Of a stretch of DNA of 64,000 bases, positions 11,190 through 24,371 are shown piece by piece; positions within the stretch are counted from its first letter, which is position 1; every line of letters begins with the position of its first letter. The position numbers and the translations under genes are program-made. A model generated the notes under the pieces. That model had not been told where the DNA came from. It did no database searches and saw only the letters and a program-made list of their open reading frames with translations. This DNA comes from Isoetes taiwanensis (lineage: Eukaryota > Streptophyta > Lycopodiopsida > Isoetales > Isoetaceae). The stretch lies in NCBI GenBank assembly GCA_021234155.1, contig JAJEKV010000020.1, positions 2,157,275 to 2,221,274 on the forward strand, written 5' to 3'.

Positions 11190-11570
11190 GCAACATAAGA
11201 CATGTAAAAGGTTTGTAACTATTTTGTTAAAAGTAGTTGTATGAGTACTTTGATAGAATGAATAATGTGATTACTCTTAATAGATAATGTTTGTCGATTA
11301 TGATCGTATACGCCTATTTGTCTTGTAAACTGTAGCTGACTCTCTGCATGATTGTTTACATAGAGTCTGTTAGACATTCTAGAATGGGACTCGCAAGAAA
11401 CCAACAAACCGCCCGTAGGCTTCTCATTCATCTCAGCAGATTTTCTACAATGGTGGACAGTGGGTAGCCGCACACATGCGTACTACCCATGAAAAATCAA
11501 GGGAAAATCCAATTATATCATTTCGACCCCAAAACAAGTACAATGCTAATAGATGAGTGGTTGATGTACC

Positions 11571-11651
11571 TGCCGAAAGCTTATCACCGGGATTAAAAAA
11601 CCCTGCCCTTTCGGGTTTTCGAGGAAAAACCCTAGTGATAAGCCTTCGGCA
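11571..11651. repeat. 81-bp hairpin downstream of the RPA1-like gene
   Basis: TGCCGAAAGCTTATCACC (11571-11588) pairs with GTGATAAGCCTTCGGCA (11635-11651), with further partial pairing inside (AAACCCTGCCC...GGGTTTT). Perhaps a small foldback element. Confidence 0.5.
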
Positions 11652-12413
11652 AGGGGCTTAGACAAACGTAAGGCATAGAATCGCTCCCAAAAACCCCCGC
11701 ATGGAGAAGTCGAAACAGATGTCGCTCGCCAACATGTACCTACACATCACCAACACAACAAACGAGAAACATACCAGAGAATAGCATCACCCAGCGGGTG
11801 GAAAAAAAGCATCACCCAGCGGGTGGAAAAACATGATAAACAGAACTTGTACAAAATATAATAAACAAAAAAGGGGAGGGTGGGTTCAAAGAGAATAAGG
11901 TCTTCTGAGAGAAGAGGAAAGCGCCGATGAGACGTGGATGCGGCTTGGCGCTGAAAATAGCGAACTCCCAATCAAAAAGCGGACATCGCCACCCGCATGC
12001 ATGCATGACATGCATGCTCGTCCCATTCTAGAATGGCGATCGATGTCTCGGGATCGATGCGATTCTAGAATGGGACTCGCAAAAACCAACAAACCCGGAG
12101 ACTACCGAGAACTTCCTTACAAACTAGGATCGAGGGCCGAAGGTCACGGGGCGAAGGCTAAAGGCCGGTAAATGATAGCAAGAAAGATACGCCAAATTGG
12201 CTAAACCAGGCAGGAAGAAGCCCCTCCCCTGCCTGGAAACAATTCAAAGAGAATAAGGTGCTCTTTGAGATAAGAGGAAAGCGCCCGATGAGGCGTGGAT
12301 CTAAAACGCTGAAATAGCGAACTCCCAACCAAAAACGGGCATGACATGCATGCTCGTCCCATTCTAGAATGGCGATCCGATGTCTCGGATCGATGCGATA
12401 GTTGTATGCCACT
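11652..12413. repeat. Duplicated segments with shared XbaI-like phrase
   Basis: 11881-12070 and 12240-12400 are diverged direct copies. Both contain AAAGAGAATAAGG, AGAGGAAAGCGCC, AGCGAACTCCCAA, ATGACATGCATGCTCGTCCC and ATTCTAGAATGGCGATC. The phrase TCTAGAATGGGACTCGCAA recurs at about 11378 and 12064. A 24-bp tandem (AGCATCACCCAGCGGGTGGA...) occurs twice at 11784-11832. No gene is supported here. Confidence 0.6.
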
Positions 12414-13122
12414 GTTGTTGCCTGCATAGCGTGCTGAATTCTGCCATCATTGTACAATATGATATCTCGTCAGTACAATTGCTTACAAATATGTGATCAA
12501 GAATTGGAAATTCTTTTGTTTAATGCATATGTTTGTTTAGTCAATACAGTACTCAACTTCATCCAGGCATTGGCGGATTGGTAAAAAGCAAGAGCTATAA
12601 TATATGCTGATGACAAAGTGGTTGTGTAAATTGAATCAGGCAAGGTGCTAACCAATACATATTGGGTGAGTAGAATAATATTATGGCTTCAGAGAATAAG
12701 CTCCAAAGAGACGAAATTGAAGGCATCCTTTGATATCTTCCCTGTGTGGAGATGCCTGAGTACATGTTGTTGCCTGCATAGTGTACTGAATTCTGCCATC
12801 ATTGTTTGCTGCATATGATATCTCGTCAGTACAATTGTTTACAAATATGTGATCAAGAATTGGAAGTTCTTCTGTTTAATGCGTATGTTTGTTTAGTCAA
12901 TACAGTACTCAACTTCATCCAGGCATTGGCTGATTGGTAAAAAGCAAGAGCTATAATATATCCTGATAACAAAGTGGTTCTGTAAATCGCATCAGGCAAG
13001 CTGCTAAGCAATATATGTTGGGTGAGTAGAATAATATTATGACTTCAGAGAATAAGCTCCAAAGAGACGAAATTGAAGGCGTCCTTTGATATCTTGCCTG
13101 TATGGAGCCGCCTGAGTACATG
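12414..13122. repeat. Tandem duplication, two units of about 355 bp
   Basis: Unit A 12414-12765, unit B 12766-13122. Both start GTTGTTGCCTGCATAG and end GCCTGAGTACATGT, with roughly 93-95% identity by eye and a few short indels. No coding potential seen in the unit. Confidence 0.85.
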
Positions 13123-14535
13123 TCTGTAGCATAATGAAGATGTTGTTTGGACTGTGATATGTGAGAACATGAAAAAGAAATAAAGAAGGTGAGAGATACC
13201 ACATGCAAGTGACGTTGACGACATCAAAACACGAGAATTAATAAAGAATACTTTAAGTGTGTGCAGCTCTCCAAATATAGAATATTGTATTGAAACTAAC
13301 CAAGTTTGTTTTCTTTTTTGCTGACCGTTCTCATAAGAAATGCAACGTTGAGGCAAATTCATTAATCTTTTTACAGTCTACTACTGCAAAAGACTCTTAA
13401 CTTTGACGAGCCTGCCGAGTTGACCCTCCTGGCAACTCGGGATCTTGTCAAACTTCTATAATTCTAGGTTGATAATACTGGTGAAGAATTAAATCTTCCT
13501 TTCAATTGAACTTACTTACTCCAAATTCAATGAACAAATGTTTATAAACTCAATATAATCAGGTAAGGTCAACATCCAATAAATCAACATTCTCGATAGA
13601 GATAACATCCAACTCTAGCAATTCAACCCTAGAATCTTCTCGCTCAACCACGAGCCACAACTGCACTGCTACCGTTAGCTTGACCACCGCCTTGCTCATT
13701 CACTGCACATATGCACTCACTGGGGTTAGTCCTCGTGACTAAGTGGGGATCCCTGGCTGCCGCTGCATGCATGGAAATACTCTGCAAATCTTCGGTAAGC
13801 ACAAACACAGACGGAAAATCCTACGTGAGCACAGTGCTAAGACAATGACAACCTAATGCAACATGAGCAACAGAAGCGAAGAACATAGCCAAAATACCAA
13901 ATCATCATAAATATAGCTCCGGGACAATGGGAAGCTCAGCCAGCCTATATACAGGCCCATTAGCAGCACGTTGCCCAGCCAGCTTACATTTCAAGCCCTG
14001 TAGCAGGTGGTGGGGTGAACCTCATATGCGCATACCCTCTCAGCCCACATCTGGCACTGGAGGACCTCTTACCATGGGAGTTCACATAAATTTGTTCTGA
14101 ATATTACGCTTCGTGAGTTTGAGCATGGTAATACAATATGTTGAGTACTACATGCAGCTCTTGCCGAATCAAATGTACAGGAAAACTGTTTATTGTTATT
14201 CAAGTCTTTGTGATTCAATGGCTTTACAGATCTATTGGTCAATATATCGGTGAATGTACTTTGCTATGTTGTAAATTCTAAACATTCGTAGTTAAATATC
14301 CCTTCTTCTTATTTTGGAGAAAAGGAAGTTTTTATATTTTATATAATAAAAAGTACAGAGTACAATGTTTCAAACTTCACATAGGATTACTACAGGAGTA
14401 ACCTCAACCTCTTCATCCTCTATGAACTGAAACTTATTCAAATGAGTAACATCAAAACAAAAGAAGTATAAGATAGCTAACAATGGTTAAGGAAACCTGA
14501 TTCTCAAAATGTTGTGTCTGAGGTGCATAGTAGAG
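13123..14535. other. Spacer with no supported gene
   Basis: Mixed-composition non-coding DNA. Short open stretches (e.g. 13362-13045, minus) lack motifs and overlap the tandem repeat. Nothing recognised. Confidence 0.25.
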
Positions 14536-15136
14536 TGCTGCATTGTCGGGGTCACAGATAGCCTAAAGCTGACTAGGCTTAGTACAAGCCCAGCCGCCAG
14601 ACTCCTCCCCTAAAAGCCTGGTGCAGGATATAGAAGCTCATGTATAGCCCCCTAGCTCGGCAATCTCCACTGAAAGGGTCACCCTGTAAGGGAGTCTTCC
14701 ACTTCCATTGTCCCATCAAGGAGCCCATACATCCTTGATAAATAAGCACATCCCATCTTGTTAATCATGGCAACTACCACCAATCTACCTGTATACTACT
14801 TTTGAAGTAGCATAGAAGACCGGCTATACCACCAGCTGTCACTGCACATTTTACTCTTACCGAGATACAAAGAAGTGAAATAAAGAAACAAATCAGTGTA
14901 AGAAGAGAAGAAGAGCAGCCTGCCACTCTGCTCATAGAAGATGCCACCGCTTCATGGATTCTGGTCTCATCACCTGTGAATTGCATCAAATAAAATGCTG
15001 CATTGTCGGGGTAGGCAATCCAATTGAAGCTGGCTAGACAAAAAATATGCCCAGCCGCCAGACTCCTCCCTCAAAAAGCCCGGTGCAAGATGTGTAATCT
15101 TCCTGCCTACATCACATCCCTAGCTCGGCTATTCTA
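14536..15136. repeat. Two direct copies of a ~135-bp repeat
   Basis: Copy 1 at 14536-14664, copy 2 at 14997-15136. Both open with TGCTGCATTGTCGGGGT, share GCCCAGCCGCCAGACTCCTC and AAAAGCC(T/C)GGTGCA, and close with CCTAGCTCGGC. Probably a dispersed repeat (SINE-like or LTR fragment), with about 330 bases of unrelated DNA between. Confidence 0.65.
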
Positions 15137-17769
15137 TTCAAATCAAATCTAGCAATTTATTTGCATAAAAACTAGAAAGTCCCAAAAGTGCCTGAGTACC
15201 TGATCTATCTATCTATCTTAATACACCTTTTGTCTTTCCGCCAGCAAGAAAGGGTAAGAGTAAATCCAAGATACTTCACAAAACTGCAAGACTTTACCTC
15301 TTCAGATGAAGCTTACCCCGTACTAAATCGGAACATGAGCCTGCTTCAGTTTGATCCAATTAGCCTGCATAAATCCCATCCATCCCAGGTCGACCCAGCC
15401 TCAAAGGAATCATTCGAGAACTACAAGGAAAGAGTGGGAAATGCAACCAAGACTGAACCAAAATTGAAGATCGCCTACAGACTACATCCCTGGAAAAATC
15501 TATGATAATCAATCTTGCGGTTAGAAAGCATCATGGCCTGGCATCCAACTCCACATCTTTGCTTCATGCCTCGCTGCTAATCCGGAAGCAAGGTGAAGCG
15601 GCGGTAGCCTCACCTCCGCCAACGCCCTAGCCGCTGTCGCTTCCGTTCATCCGACAAACCCGACAAATCCGTTCATCCGTTCATCGTAGTTAAATATCAA
15701 AGATTCATCCATATTAGACAATCTTAGATATGACAGAGATTTCAGTTCGCTCATTTCCCATGCAACACAGAGAAAATGTAGTATGCCAAGGATTAGGAAA
15801 GTCAGGAAGGCTCATATTTGTAAAAATTTCTGTGTTTTTAACATCAACTTGTTGAACTGTTATTTCACAACCGAAATTTTCAGCATTGCATATAACAATT
15901 GCAACATTCAAAACCTCAAACAGAATCTGGAGTAAGTGTGCCTACAAAATACAGACAATGGTTCCCATAGCCACAGGTCTCAACAAATCTTACAGTAATA
16001 TGTTAGAATAGTGATATTGCTACGGTTCATATGATGTCTAACGAAAATAGCCAATTGAGAAGCTATTTCTAAAATGAGCATATAAATATTTGTCGAGCTT
16101 TCTGGGTTCAAAACAATCCAATACCAATTTGCATGGCCAATACAGCGTCAAACTCCCGCCTGCAACCACAGAGGATAGTCCGGATGTGACCATGGCAACT
16201 ACGGCTTCTAATCTCAGAGGTAATATCGAGTGCTTGCAAGCATGCATCTAATTTGTAACGTCTTCTTACACTCAGATACAGGGCATCAAGATGAGCCAGA
16301 AGCGCAACAGAAAAGAGGTGTTTGGCTTCCACAATTTGACGTCCTGCCTTTTGAGTGGGCTTTGATGCCCATAAATCAGAGTAGGACGTGTTTCTAAGTT
16401 TGAGACTTGCTATATATGACTAACTTGGCCAGAAAATACTATGATTGCATCATCCCTGTCGTTTATTACCCAATCGATCTGTTTGCAGTCCATTCAAACT
16501 TCTGTTAGCAAGAAGAATCCGAGCGTATTATGCGAAAAAAAACTCAGGTTAGACATGGATTTCTGGTGTTATTCAACTAGACAGCAAATGATTTAATAAA
16601 TATAATTCGTTACAAATACAGCAAATGCTTTACATAACGCCTAGCTTCGATCTATTCCATCAGGCTACACAATAGATCCTTGAAAGTATATGTTTTAATT
16701 TGCAAATCAACAGTATGTATAAGATAATATGGATTAAAATGATATCTACCTGCCATGCAGCCAATATAAAAAATCGCACCAGGCATCAAAGAGCAAGCGA
16801 AATCAAACAGAAACGACAAACATCATCCTTTCAAGGTTAGTATCCAATTTAATTCAGCATCGTAGAACTATGGTTGTGTTTCATTTCTCATCGAATTTGT
16901 CTTTAAACTCGTCTTCCGATCACGTCATACTTCCTATCAGATGCATTTTTAAAAAAGAAAAAACTTGCTCGAATCTGATCCTATTTTCGTATGCTCACGT
17001 TTTAAAAGTTGAATGGTTATTAGCACCACTGTAGGACAAAAATTTCGTAAGATTTTCACGTAACTACTTATCTATCATTGATTGATATCATTATAGTCCA
17101 TCCAAGCAATCCACCGCTTCTCAAAGGGCAGAATTAGGAAACAACCTAAGGTTAGTATTCTATTTGGTATTCTCCAATTTAAAAAAAAATGACATTGAGA
17201 CTAATCTACAGATAAATTTTGCCCAAGTGAAGTCAACCAAGTTATACAACAAAGACTCTAATCAAGCCTCTGATTCGATTCAAAGCCAAAATAGTTCAAG
17301 GTTCGTATTCAACACTTTAAACTTTAAATGGGTATAAACTAACGACCATGAAAATCATACATAATCTTGGTGCAGTAAATACACGGATATAATACAAATC
17401 GAAAAGATGGATAACAATACAGAATTCTGGGGGCAACCAAGGTAAGTACAAATTGTTTGTCAATTAAGCATTGCTTAACCTACTCCAGTAATTAAATTGT
17501 TTGTTAGTGTACATTAATGTAAATTCCAGTAGAAACGAATGTCATAACAATTATGATTTCGACGATTCAATTTAGATTCTCTTAGACTCCTCTACATCCT
17601 ATAAATATCACCCCGTAAAACACACATAACGTTAGGCGTTCACCTAGATAATCTTGCACACGTCCTAGATCCCCGAGGTTTTTAAAATTGCCTGTGTTCT
17701 TTTTATTTTAGAACCTTATCGTAGAATAGCCCTACTTTCTAAAGTTTTAATTTATTTAATTGTATTTTC
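15137..17769. other. AT-rich spacer without supported gene
   Basis: A 105-residue plus-strand open stretch at 15188-15505 has no recognisable motif, and flanking splice sites are not convincing. From about 16,400 the DNA becomes strongly AT-rich with stops in all frames. Confidence 0.25.
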
Positions 17770-19110
17770 TAGATAGTGGTAACATTCACTTAGATTCAAA
17801 CATTCACATGTATCCCCTTCGATGAGAGTCTTATAAATTCCTCACCTGATCTTAAAATATCATCTAAATATTAATTTTTAACTAATCTATATCGTCCAAT
17901 TCTCATGACACTGTTATGTAAATAAATAAAATCCTACATTTAACTTTAATTTCTTTGATTATGGCTTCCATGATCATTCCTCTATAAACGACATGCAATC
18001 TTAATTATCCACCTAGATTCCTCTACATGCATGCTCCTCTGGAATACATATATAAACTAATGATATATCCTATGAATATTACCCTATAGAATACATCTAA
18101 CATTAAATATTGACCTAGATGCCTTTACACCCTTGCTAAACCCTATAACGTTTATATATGTGAGGAAAAATAGGCAAAGAGAATGACTCATTCTTGAATT
18201 TCCAACAAGCTCTATTGTTGCTCATACAGAAAACTTTGTTTGATTGAACACAGATGCAGCGCTGTTCCAAAGTCAGCTATTTTTTCCATTGTTTTGGTCG
18301 TTTTCCATACTATTACAATTTGAATAATATTCTCACAGGCTAAAAACCCTCAAATAAAATATGCGGAGTCGTAAATTAAGCCTCAAACGTCTCAAATTGA
18401 CAGTTTGAGACGTCTTTTGTTTGAAAGATCTCAAAATACCCTTCTAAATACTATTCTTCCTAAAGAGTCTTTGTAGCATTCGCCTACATTCTGCAATATT
18501 ATCACAAGATTCCTTTACACTCTTCAAAATTCCATATAGTCTTCTATATTCTTCCACATCGCATGAAACGTTCCCCATAGAGGACAACTATCGTCAAAGA
18601 CTACCAGAGATCCACTTCAATTGATTTCCGATAGATTCCTTCAAATTTCCTTTGGATTCTTTTACTTCTAAAAGGTTATACTAGGCTTGCTTTAGCCTTT
18701 GACAGTTTGAGTTCTTTAATTATATCTTTTGAATTCCTATAGACTACACAAGTTCCTCAAATATTGCTTTAAGATTCACCTACATTCTAAAACACTATGT
18801 TACCATTCACCTAGCTTCAAACATTCTCATACATCATTCATTCAAATTCCTAAAATTCCTACATGCGCATCATTTGAATAACTACACGACATAGCTTAAA
18901 TTTGTTTAACTATAGCTTCCATGAGCATTCTGCTATAGAGCAAACCCAATCCTAACGATTCACCTACATACCTTTTTGTGCATCCTCCTCTAGAGTTTCT
19001 ACATCCTTCTACATTCCTCTAGATTGCACGAGCTTCTTCAATATTCTTTTAAGATTACCATAGGATCTAAAGCATTATACTAATATTAACCTAGATTCAC
19101 ATGTATATAC
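17770..19110. repeat. Diverged direct repeats, period about 1 kb
   Basis: 17772-18040 and 18796-18997 share an ordered series of phrases: GGTAACATTCACTTAGATTCAAACATT / GTTACCATTCACCTAGCTTCAAACATT, then GGCTTCCATGATCATTCCTCTATA / AGCTTCCATGAGCATTCTGCTATA, then CACCTAGATTCCTCTACATGC / CACCTACATACC. A third partial start is near 19080. The strand is pyrimidine-rich (CTACATTCCTCTAGATTC-like words recur). No coding sense. Confidence 0.5.
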
Positions 19111-19439
19111 ATTTATTAATTTTTAAGACATTATCCCAACATTTATTTAGATTCTTAAAGTTACTACATAGAGTTATTATCCAACATTAAACAAAGTGAT
19201 ACTTGTGCTTATATGACCTAACTATCTATAAATATTACCAATAGTTGAAGTTACGCATGTTATTTTGCTATAAATGATACAATAGATAATATACTTGAGT
19301 TAAATTTTCAAAAAAATCTCTGTTTATTAGGTTGCCGCCACCAAACCCTTAACAGCTTGATGATCCTCAAGTAAAGAGAAATTCTTCAACGTCGTGACTC
19401 ACGCTTGCAGATTCAATAGCAACAGATGAAATCGCAGGC

Positions 19440-20690
19440 ATCATGCATGCAAATAATAGCATCACAATCAAACCAAGGACTGCAGCCATCTGGATGCAAA
19501 CCGACCATAAGCCAGTATTCATAAGTATCATCGATCCCACATACGAAACACTTCAATATCCACTATTCTTTCCACATGGAACTCCAGGCTGGCCCCATAT
19601 AACGAATATCGCATGTCGCAAATAGATTGGTACCGAACAAGATTATTGCACAAACCTCGTTTCTTGCTATTAGGTAGACTTTGCAATGAGTACCTTGTGG
19701 ACATGTACTCAAGAGTCGAGGAAGAACGCTATAATTACATTGCAACAGAAGGATATAGACATAACCTAACACAACAGGAAGAAGATTTCATTGATGATGA
19801 AGACGATGAAACACGCCGTGAAGTACTACCTGCTTCTTTTCTAGGATGTAAATGATGGTGCACCGTACAAATAGCTAATGCCCTCGCACTCGCCAGAGCA
19901 AAAGGAAAACCAACATTGTTCATAACAATGACGACAAATCCAGCATGGCCAGAAATAAAATCAAAACTAGCACCTGGACAAAATGCATCAGATATACCAA
20001 TCATCGTCGTACGCGCATGCCATGAGCGAGTTCAATATACTAAGTCTATCATTCGTAGATTCTTAGGTCCAATATCTTATATGATGCATGTCATCGAGTT
20101 CCAAAAGTGCGGCCTCCCACAGGACATATTGTAGTCAAGCTTGAATACGACATTCCAGTTAACATGATCGATCAACTTATTTCTGCAGAATTACCAACAG
20201 ATCCAGTGCTTCGAGCAAAGATCGAAAAGTATATGATCCATAGACACACAACACGATGTCTAAAAGATAATAACAAATGTTGTTATCAATATCTGAAACC
20301 AATAAACCCAACAACATACATTGATGAAAAGGGCTACGTTCAATATAGAAGACGAACAGGAGCAGACGTTAACATCGTCCCATACATTCCATTCTTGCTA
20401 CAAGAAATGGATTGCCATGTATACGCAGACGTTGCATCAACAATCCACATATTTGCATATCTCTATGGATATATCTATAAGGGCTTTGATACGACTCGCT
20501 TTCACATTGACAATAATACATCGTCTACTTTAACAACACAACATACATCTACTGACATACCTCAACCCACAGATCAAAATCACAAAAGCCAATCTCATCA
20601 AACAACCGAAATCCAGGATTACATCTCCGCACGCTATTTATCATCCCAGCTGGATGGAGAATTTTGTCGTATCACATGACTGAAAAACAT
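19440..20690 (+). pseudogene. Helitron Rep (HUH) domain, frameshifted
   Basis: Rolling-circle replication initiator of a Helitron. Family words in successive frames: YETLQYPLFFPHGTPGW, YNYIATEGYRHNL, GKPTLFITMTTNPAWPEI, the VIEFQKCGLP that leads into the HUH motif, then, after a one-base shift, TGHIVVKLEYD, then IHRHTTRCLKDNNKCCYQYLKP and LYGYIYKGFD near the catalytic Tyr region. The frame breaks exactly at the HUH histidines (about 20115-20130), so the protein cannot work. It continues into the helicase part at 20836. Confidence 0.8.
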
Positions 20691-20835
20691 CCATTAGTGA
20701 AATGCCTTCCCCTACATCTCAGAGGGCAAAATATACCACAATTCGAAAAGTTGTCTACAACAAACACTGGAATCTCCACACTGGATAGGTACTTTTTACG
20801 TCCACTTACCTCCGCGTTTGACACCATGACTTATA

Positions 20836-22440
20836 TTGATTACATTCACTGCCTATAAATCAAACACCATATTACAACCATTTGATTACCTTGAGCAAGA
20901 ATTTCCAGGTGCAACACGCAATGGCGTACATAAACGATCAAGGGGCCAATTGATTTGTAGAATTCGGGTACTGCTTCTGAAACTTGGAGAACCATTCTAT
21001 CTACGAACCATTCTATTGCACAAAGAAGCACGATCTTGGGATGATCTAAAAACACATGATGGCCAGCAGTACACAACCTATCAAGAAACTGCTCAAGCTA
21101 TGGGCCTCATTGCACCAGCAACAGAAGCAATTAAGACAATGGAAGAGGCAATATTGTGTCTACAAACTCCATCCCAACTTCGATTCCTCTTTACACTCTT
21201 GATACTCGACGGCGGCCCAGCTTTGGAATTATGGCAAACATTCCAACAACAAATGATAGCTGACTTCCTTGATCAGTACCATGCAGATCAATCCATTGCA
21301 AGCAACGAAGCTCTCCTTGCTATCAACAACTTTCTATTGCAACATGCAACCAACACCGCAACATTCGGCTTGCCCATTTGCAGCATACCATGCAAAGAAG
21401 TCCAAAACGAACACGCAAAGTTCCCACATCATCACGAGTACTCTACCAAAGCCTCATCATGCTACAAAGCATGAAAACAAACCAAACACAAGTCTACAAC
21501 CATATGCAATACCTACTTCATAATAACCATCAACCTAGACCATTATTCATTTATGGTAAGGCAGGCACTGGAAAGACATACGTGCTCGATGCCTTTTCCC
21601 TTCACATACGAGGATTAGGCCAAATAATTCTTCCATGTGCAACAACAGCACTAGCATCATTACTATACACTGGTGGGCGAACTGCACACTCTCTCTTTCA
21701 CTTCTTGACTTACATTCTCCAAGAGCATTGCTAATTAAAGAAGCAACAGCTATTATATGGGACGAATTCCCTATGGCAAATAGAGTTGTCATAGAGGCAG
21801 TAGACATACTTCTTCAAAAAATAATGAACCTATCTTTACCCTTTGGAGGCAAATTATTCATTGCAGCCGGAGACTTTAGACAAATTGCTCCCATCGTTAA
21901 ACAAGCAGGGAAGACCGCAACAATAAATGCATCCATTAGATTTTCTCCTCTATGGAATCATTTTGATGTCTTACATCTTAATGAACCTATAAGAAATGCA
22001 ACTGATAAAGCTCATAGATTTTGTCGACGCTGTTGGTGAAGGCGACTTACTTCAAAACATTCCACTAACATTATTCAAAACAACTATTGATATCAACGAT
22101 GCTATCAATTTCCTCTATAACAAATACATACTTAGCAACCCTGACCTTTGTAAAGAAAGAGCTTTTTTATCCCCAAAGAACATCACTGTTGATGCATTCA
22201 ACAACTTGATTCTACAAATATTACCTGGACTTTTAAAAATTTACTTTAGTGTCGACAGACTTACAGAGAATTACCAAACCATAGAAGACCATCCAATGGC
22301 AACAATAGACTTTCTTAACGGCTATAAACACCCGGCGCTCCCCCAACATGAACTTCAACTAAAGCCCAACACAATATGTCATCTAACAAAAACACTAGAC
22401 AGAGAGAGAGGCATAAATTTCTTAGTTTCTTCTTCGTTGA
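20836..22440 (+). pseudogene. Helitron Pif1-like helicase domain, frameshifted
   Basis: Superfamily-1 helicase half of the same Helitron. Walker A FIYGKAGTGKTYVLDAF (about 21550), GGRTAHSLF, Walker B IIWDEFPMANR, and the motif GDFRQIAPIVKQAGKT (about 21870) lie in three different frames. The end (about 22,400) still has a late family-like block before similarity fades. No Helitron terminal hairpin plus CTRR end was located, so the element boundaries are open. Confidence 0.8.
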
Positions 22441-22811
22441 TACTTGCATTTCTATGGGACTTGTTTGATAGGACCTTGGCGACCTTTACTGCAAGAATTT
22501 GCCAGCTGATCCTTAGTCTGAGGGTCTGTTGGCTGATTTATTATCATTTGGTGCAGATTTTTACTTATCTTTGGTTTTAAGGGATCTCTGGCCGATCTTA
22601 GCGAGTTTTGGGGCAAAGTTTAGATCTTTGACCGATCTTTGGTAATATTTGGGCGAGTTTAGCCAGATCTTTGGTGATCTTTTGGTCGATCTTTGGTGAT
22701 CTTTTGTCTGATTTAGTGACTTATCTTTACTGCCCGAATTTCAAATATGAATTTCCTTATACTTTACTTCAAGATGGATCTTTATTTGATGGTGCTTTTG
22801 TTGTTGAGTAG
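22441..22811. other. Short repeats upstream of the Crypton-like gene
   Basis: Repeated words of the type GATCTTTGGTGATCTTTTGGTC (22,620-22,710). No gene. Confidence 0.3.
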
Positions 22812-24108
22812 AATGGCTCAGAATCCAGGCCCTTCACAACCATCATTTACATTCTGTTCTCTAAAACAAGTGATGATGTTTCTTTTGAAGAAACTGAGCA
22901 GATCTTAGCATAGTTGTCTGATGATAACGAGAGTGATTGTGAAGAGTATGACACAGAGGATGAATGGTTACCTCGTGATGAGGATGTGCTTTCTAAGGCA
23001 TTGAATGGTGGAATAGATCGTTTAAAATCTGTTAATGCATGGGCTAGGCGCATGTTTGATCAGTGGTTGAGAGAGAAATTCTTTCTGACATTGATCATCA
23101 GATATCACATTCTTCAGGTTGTATCAAGTGATGTGTATTACAATCCTACTATCACTAAGTATGATGATGAGCACTTTAGAAAATGAGTCTGGACACATGA
23201 GAAGGATTTTGTGCTTACGTTTAAGCAATAGATAAATCATTTGTCTGCAAAAGAGAGCGTGTCATCTCTTTCTTCAACCGATCTCTAATTTCAGAATTAT
23301 AGTGAGATTATTTATCTATTTATGTATTTTATATTTTGTAGTTAATTTTCTGATATTATATAAGTTTGTATCGCAGACTTGATATGTAGTTATACCAGCT
23401 GATATAAATTCACTTGGCAAGGCTTCGTTTTATGGCTTCGGTTTGAATTTGGAAACAGAGATTTGTAATAAGTCTGGCAGAGTTTCATTGGTTACTCGTA
23501 TTGCTGCTTATCATGCTCTTGTGACTGCCAGAATGCGAATTACAGGACATAAGAATGTAGATGGATTTTTAAAGTAAGTTCGATTCTTTTCTCTTTCCTA
23601 TTTTTTCCATGATGTATCTTTTTCATGATCGAATTGTTAATTTAATATGTTTTAGGTATGATAGAACTAGAGATTCTAAGATCAATGCATGCATGGAAAT
23701 AATCGGACAGCCATGTAATGTAGACAGGTCGCCACGCTCTTACAAGGACGTGCTTGCAGGTAACTTCGGACAATTACCTGTTTATTTGTTTTGTTCCCTT
23801 TTATTTTTCAAATTTTGATTACTGGTTCTTTTTTTACAGATGAAGCCCATAAGCAGACCTCTGCAACAATAGATTCTAATGCAGTTCTTGCCGAGGTTGA
23901 TTGCAATATTGCTTCGGGTGGTCGAAGTTCTTTTCTGCTTCGACCTTTTGAAGATGTAACGGATGTTGGGAAGGAAAATGTTAAGGATTCTCCAGGTTCT
24001 ATTTTGGAATTAAAAGAATCTTCAACATCTATCATGCAATTGATTTTGGAGTTCCCAATATGTACGAAAGGTCTAATGAGATCCTTTCAGTGGTTCAAGT
24101 TATGTTAA
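22812..24108 (+). pseudogene. Crypton/DUF3504-like tyrosine recombinase remnant with introns
   Basis: The first exon region (22812-23187) holds MAQNPGPSQPSF, an acidic stretch (SDDNESDCEEYDTEDEW) and a core-binding-like block (DRLKSVNAWARRMFDQWLREK). It is broken by a frameshift and an in-frame TAG before the acidic stretch. Downstream exons at 23390-23573, 23656-23759 and 23840-24108 join in frame through GT-AG introns. They carry NKSGRVSLVTRI, then MRITGHKN...FLKYDR, which matches the C-terminal RxxH/R...GH...Y layout of tyrosine recombinases of the Crypton and ZMYM/KCTD1 (DUF3504) group. The usual His before SGR is Lys; the GH and Tyr remain. The middle of the catalytic domain (with the first Arg) is not seen. 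A Crypton copy or a derived host gene now decayed at its 5' end. Confidence 0.55.
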
Positions 24109-24277
24109 TATGAATCTTAACGTTAGTGGAACATCCATTAATTTTAAGCATATAATGGTTCAATAATTATGTGCCGTCCAATGATTACAGGGCAACCAAT
24201 AATTGTAGACCCTTGAATGATTTTGGAGCTCCTAATATGCACAAAGGGTAATGCACATTTCAGGCACTTGGTGCTAA

Positions 24278-24371
24278 CAATTTCAATAACAATGTCAAGT
24301 TCTAGCTATCTGAACCATGGGATGCAATTTCAATAACAATGTCCAAGTTCTATCTACCTGAACCATGGGCA
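24278..24371. repeat. 47-bp tandem duplication
   Basis: CAATTTCAATAACAATGTC...TCTGAACCATGGGAT repeated at 24278-24324 and 24325-24371 with a few changes. The surrounding 24,109-25,077 shows no supported gene; an open stretch at 24,530-24,721 is without motif. Confidence 0.6.
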
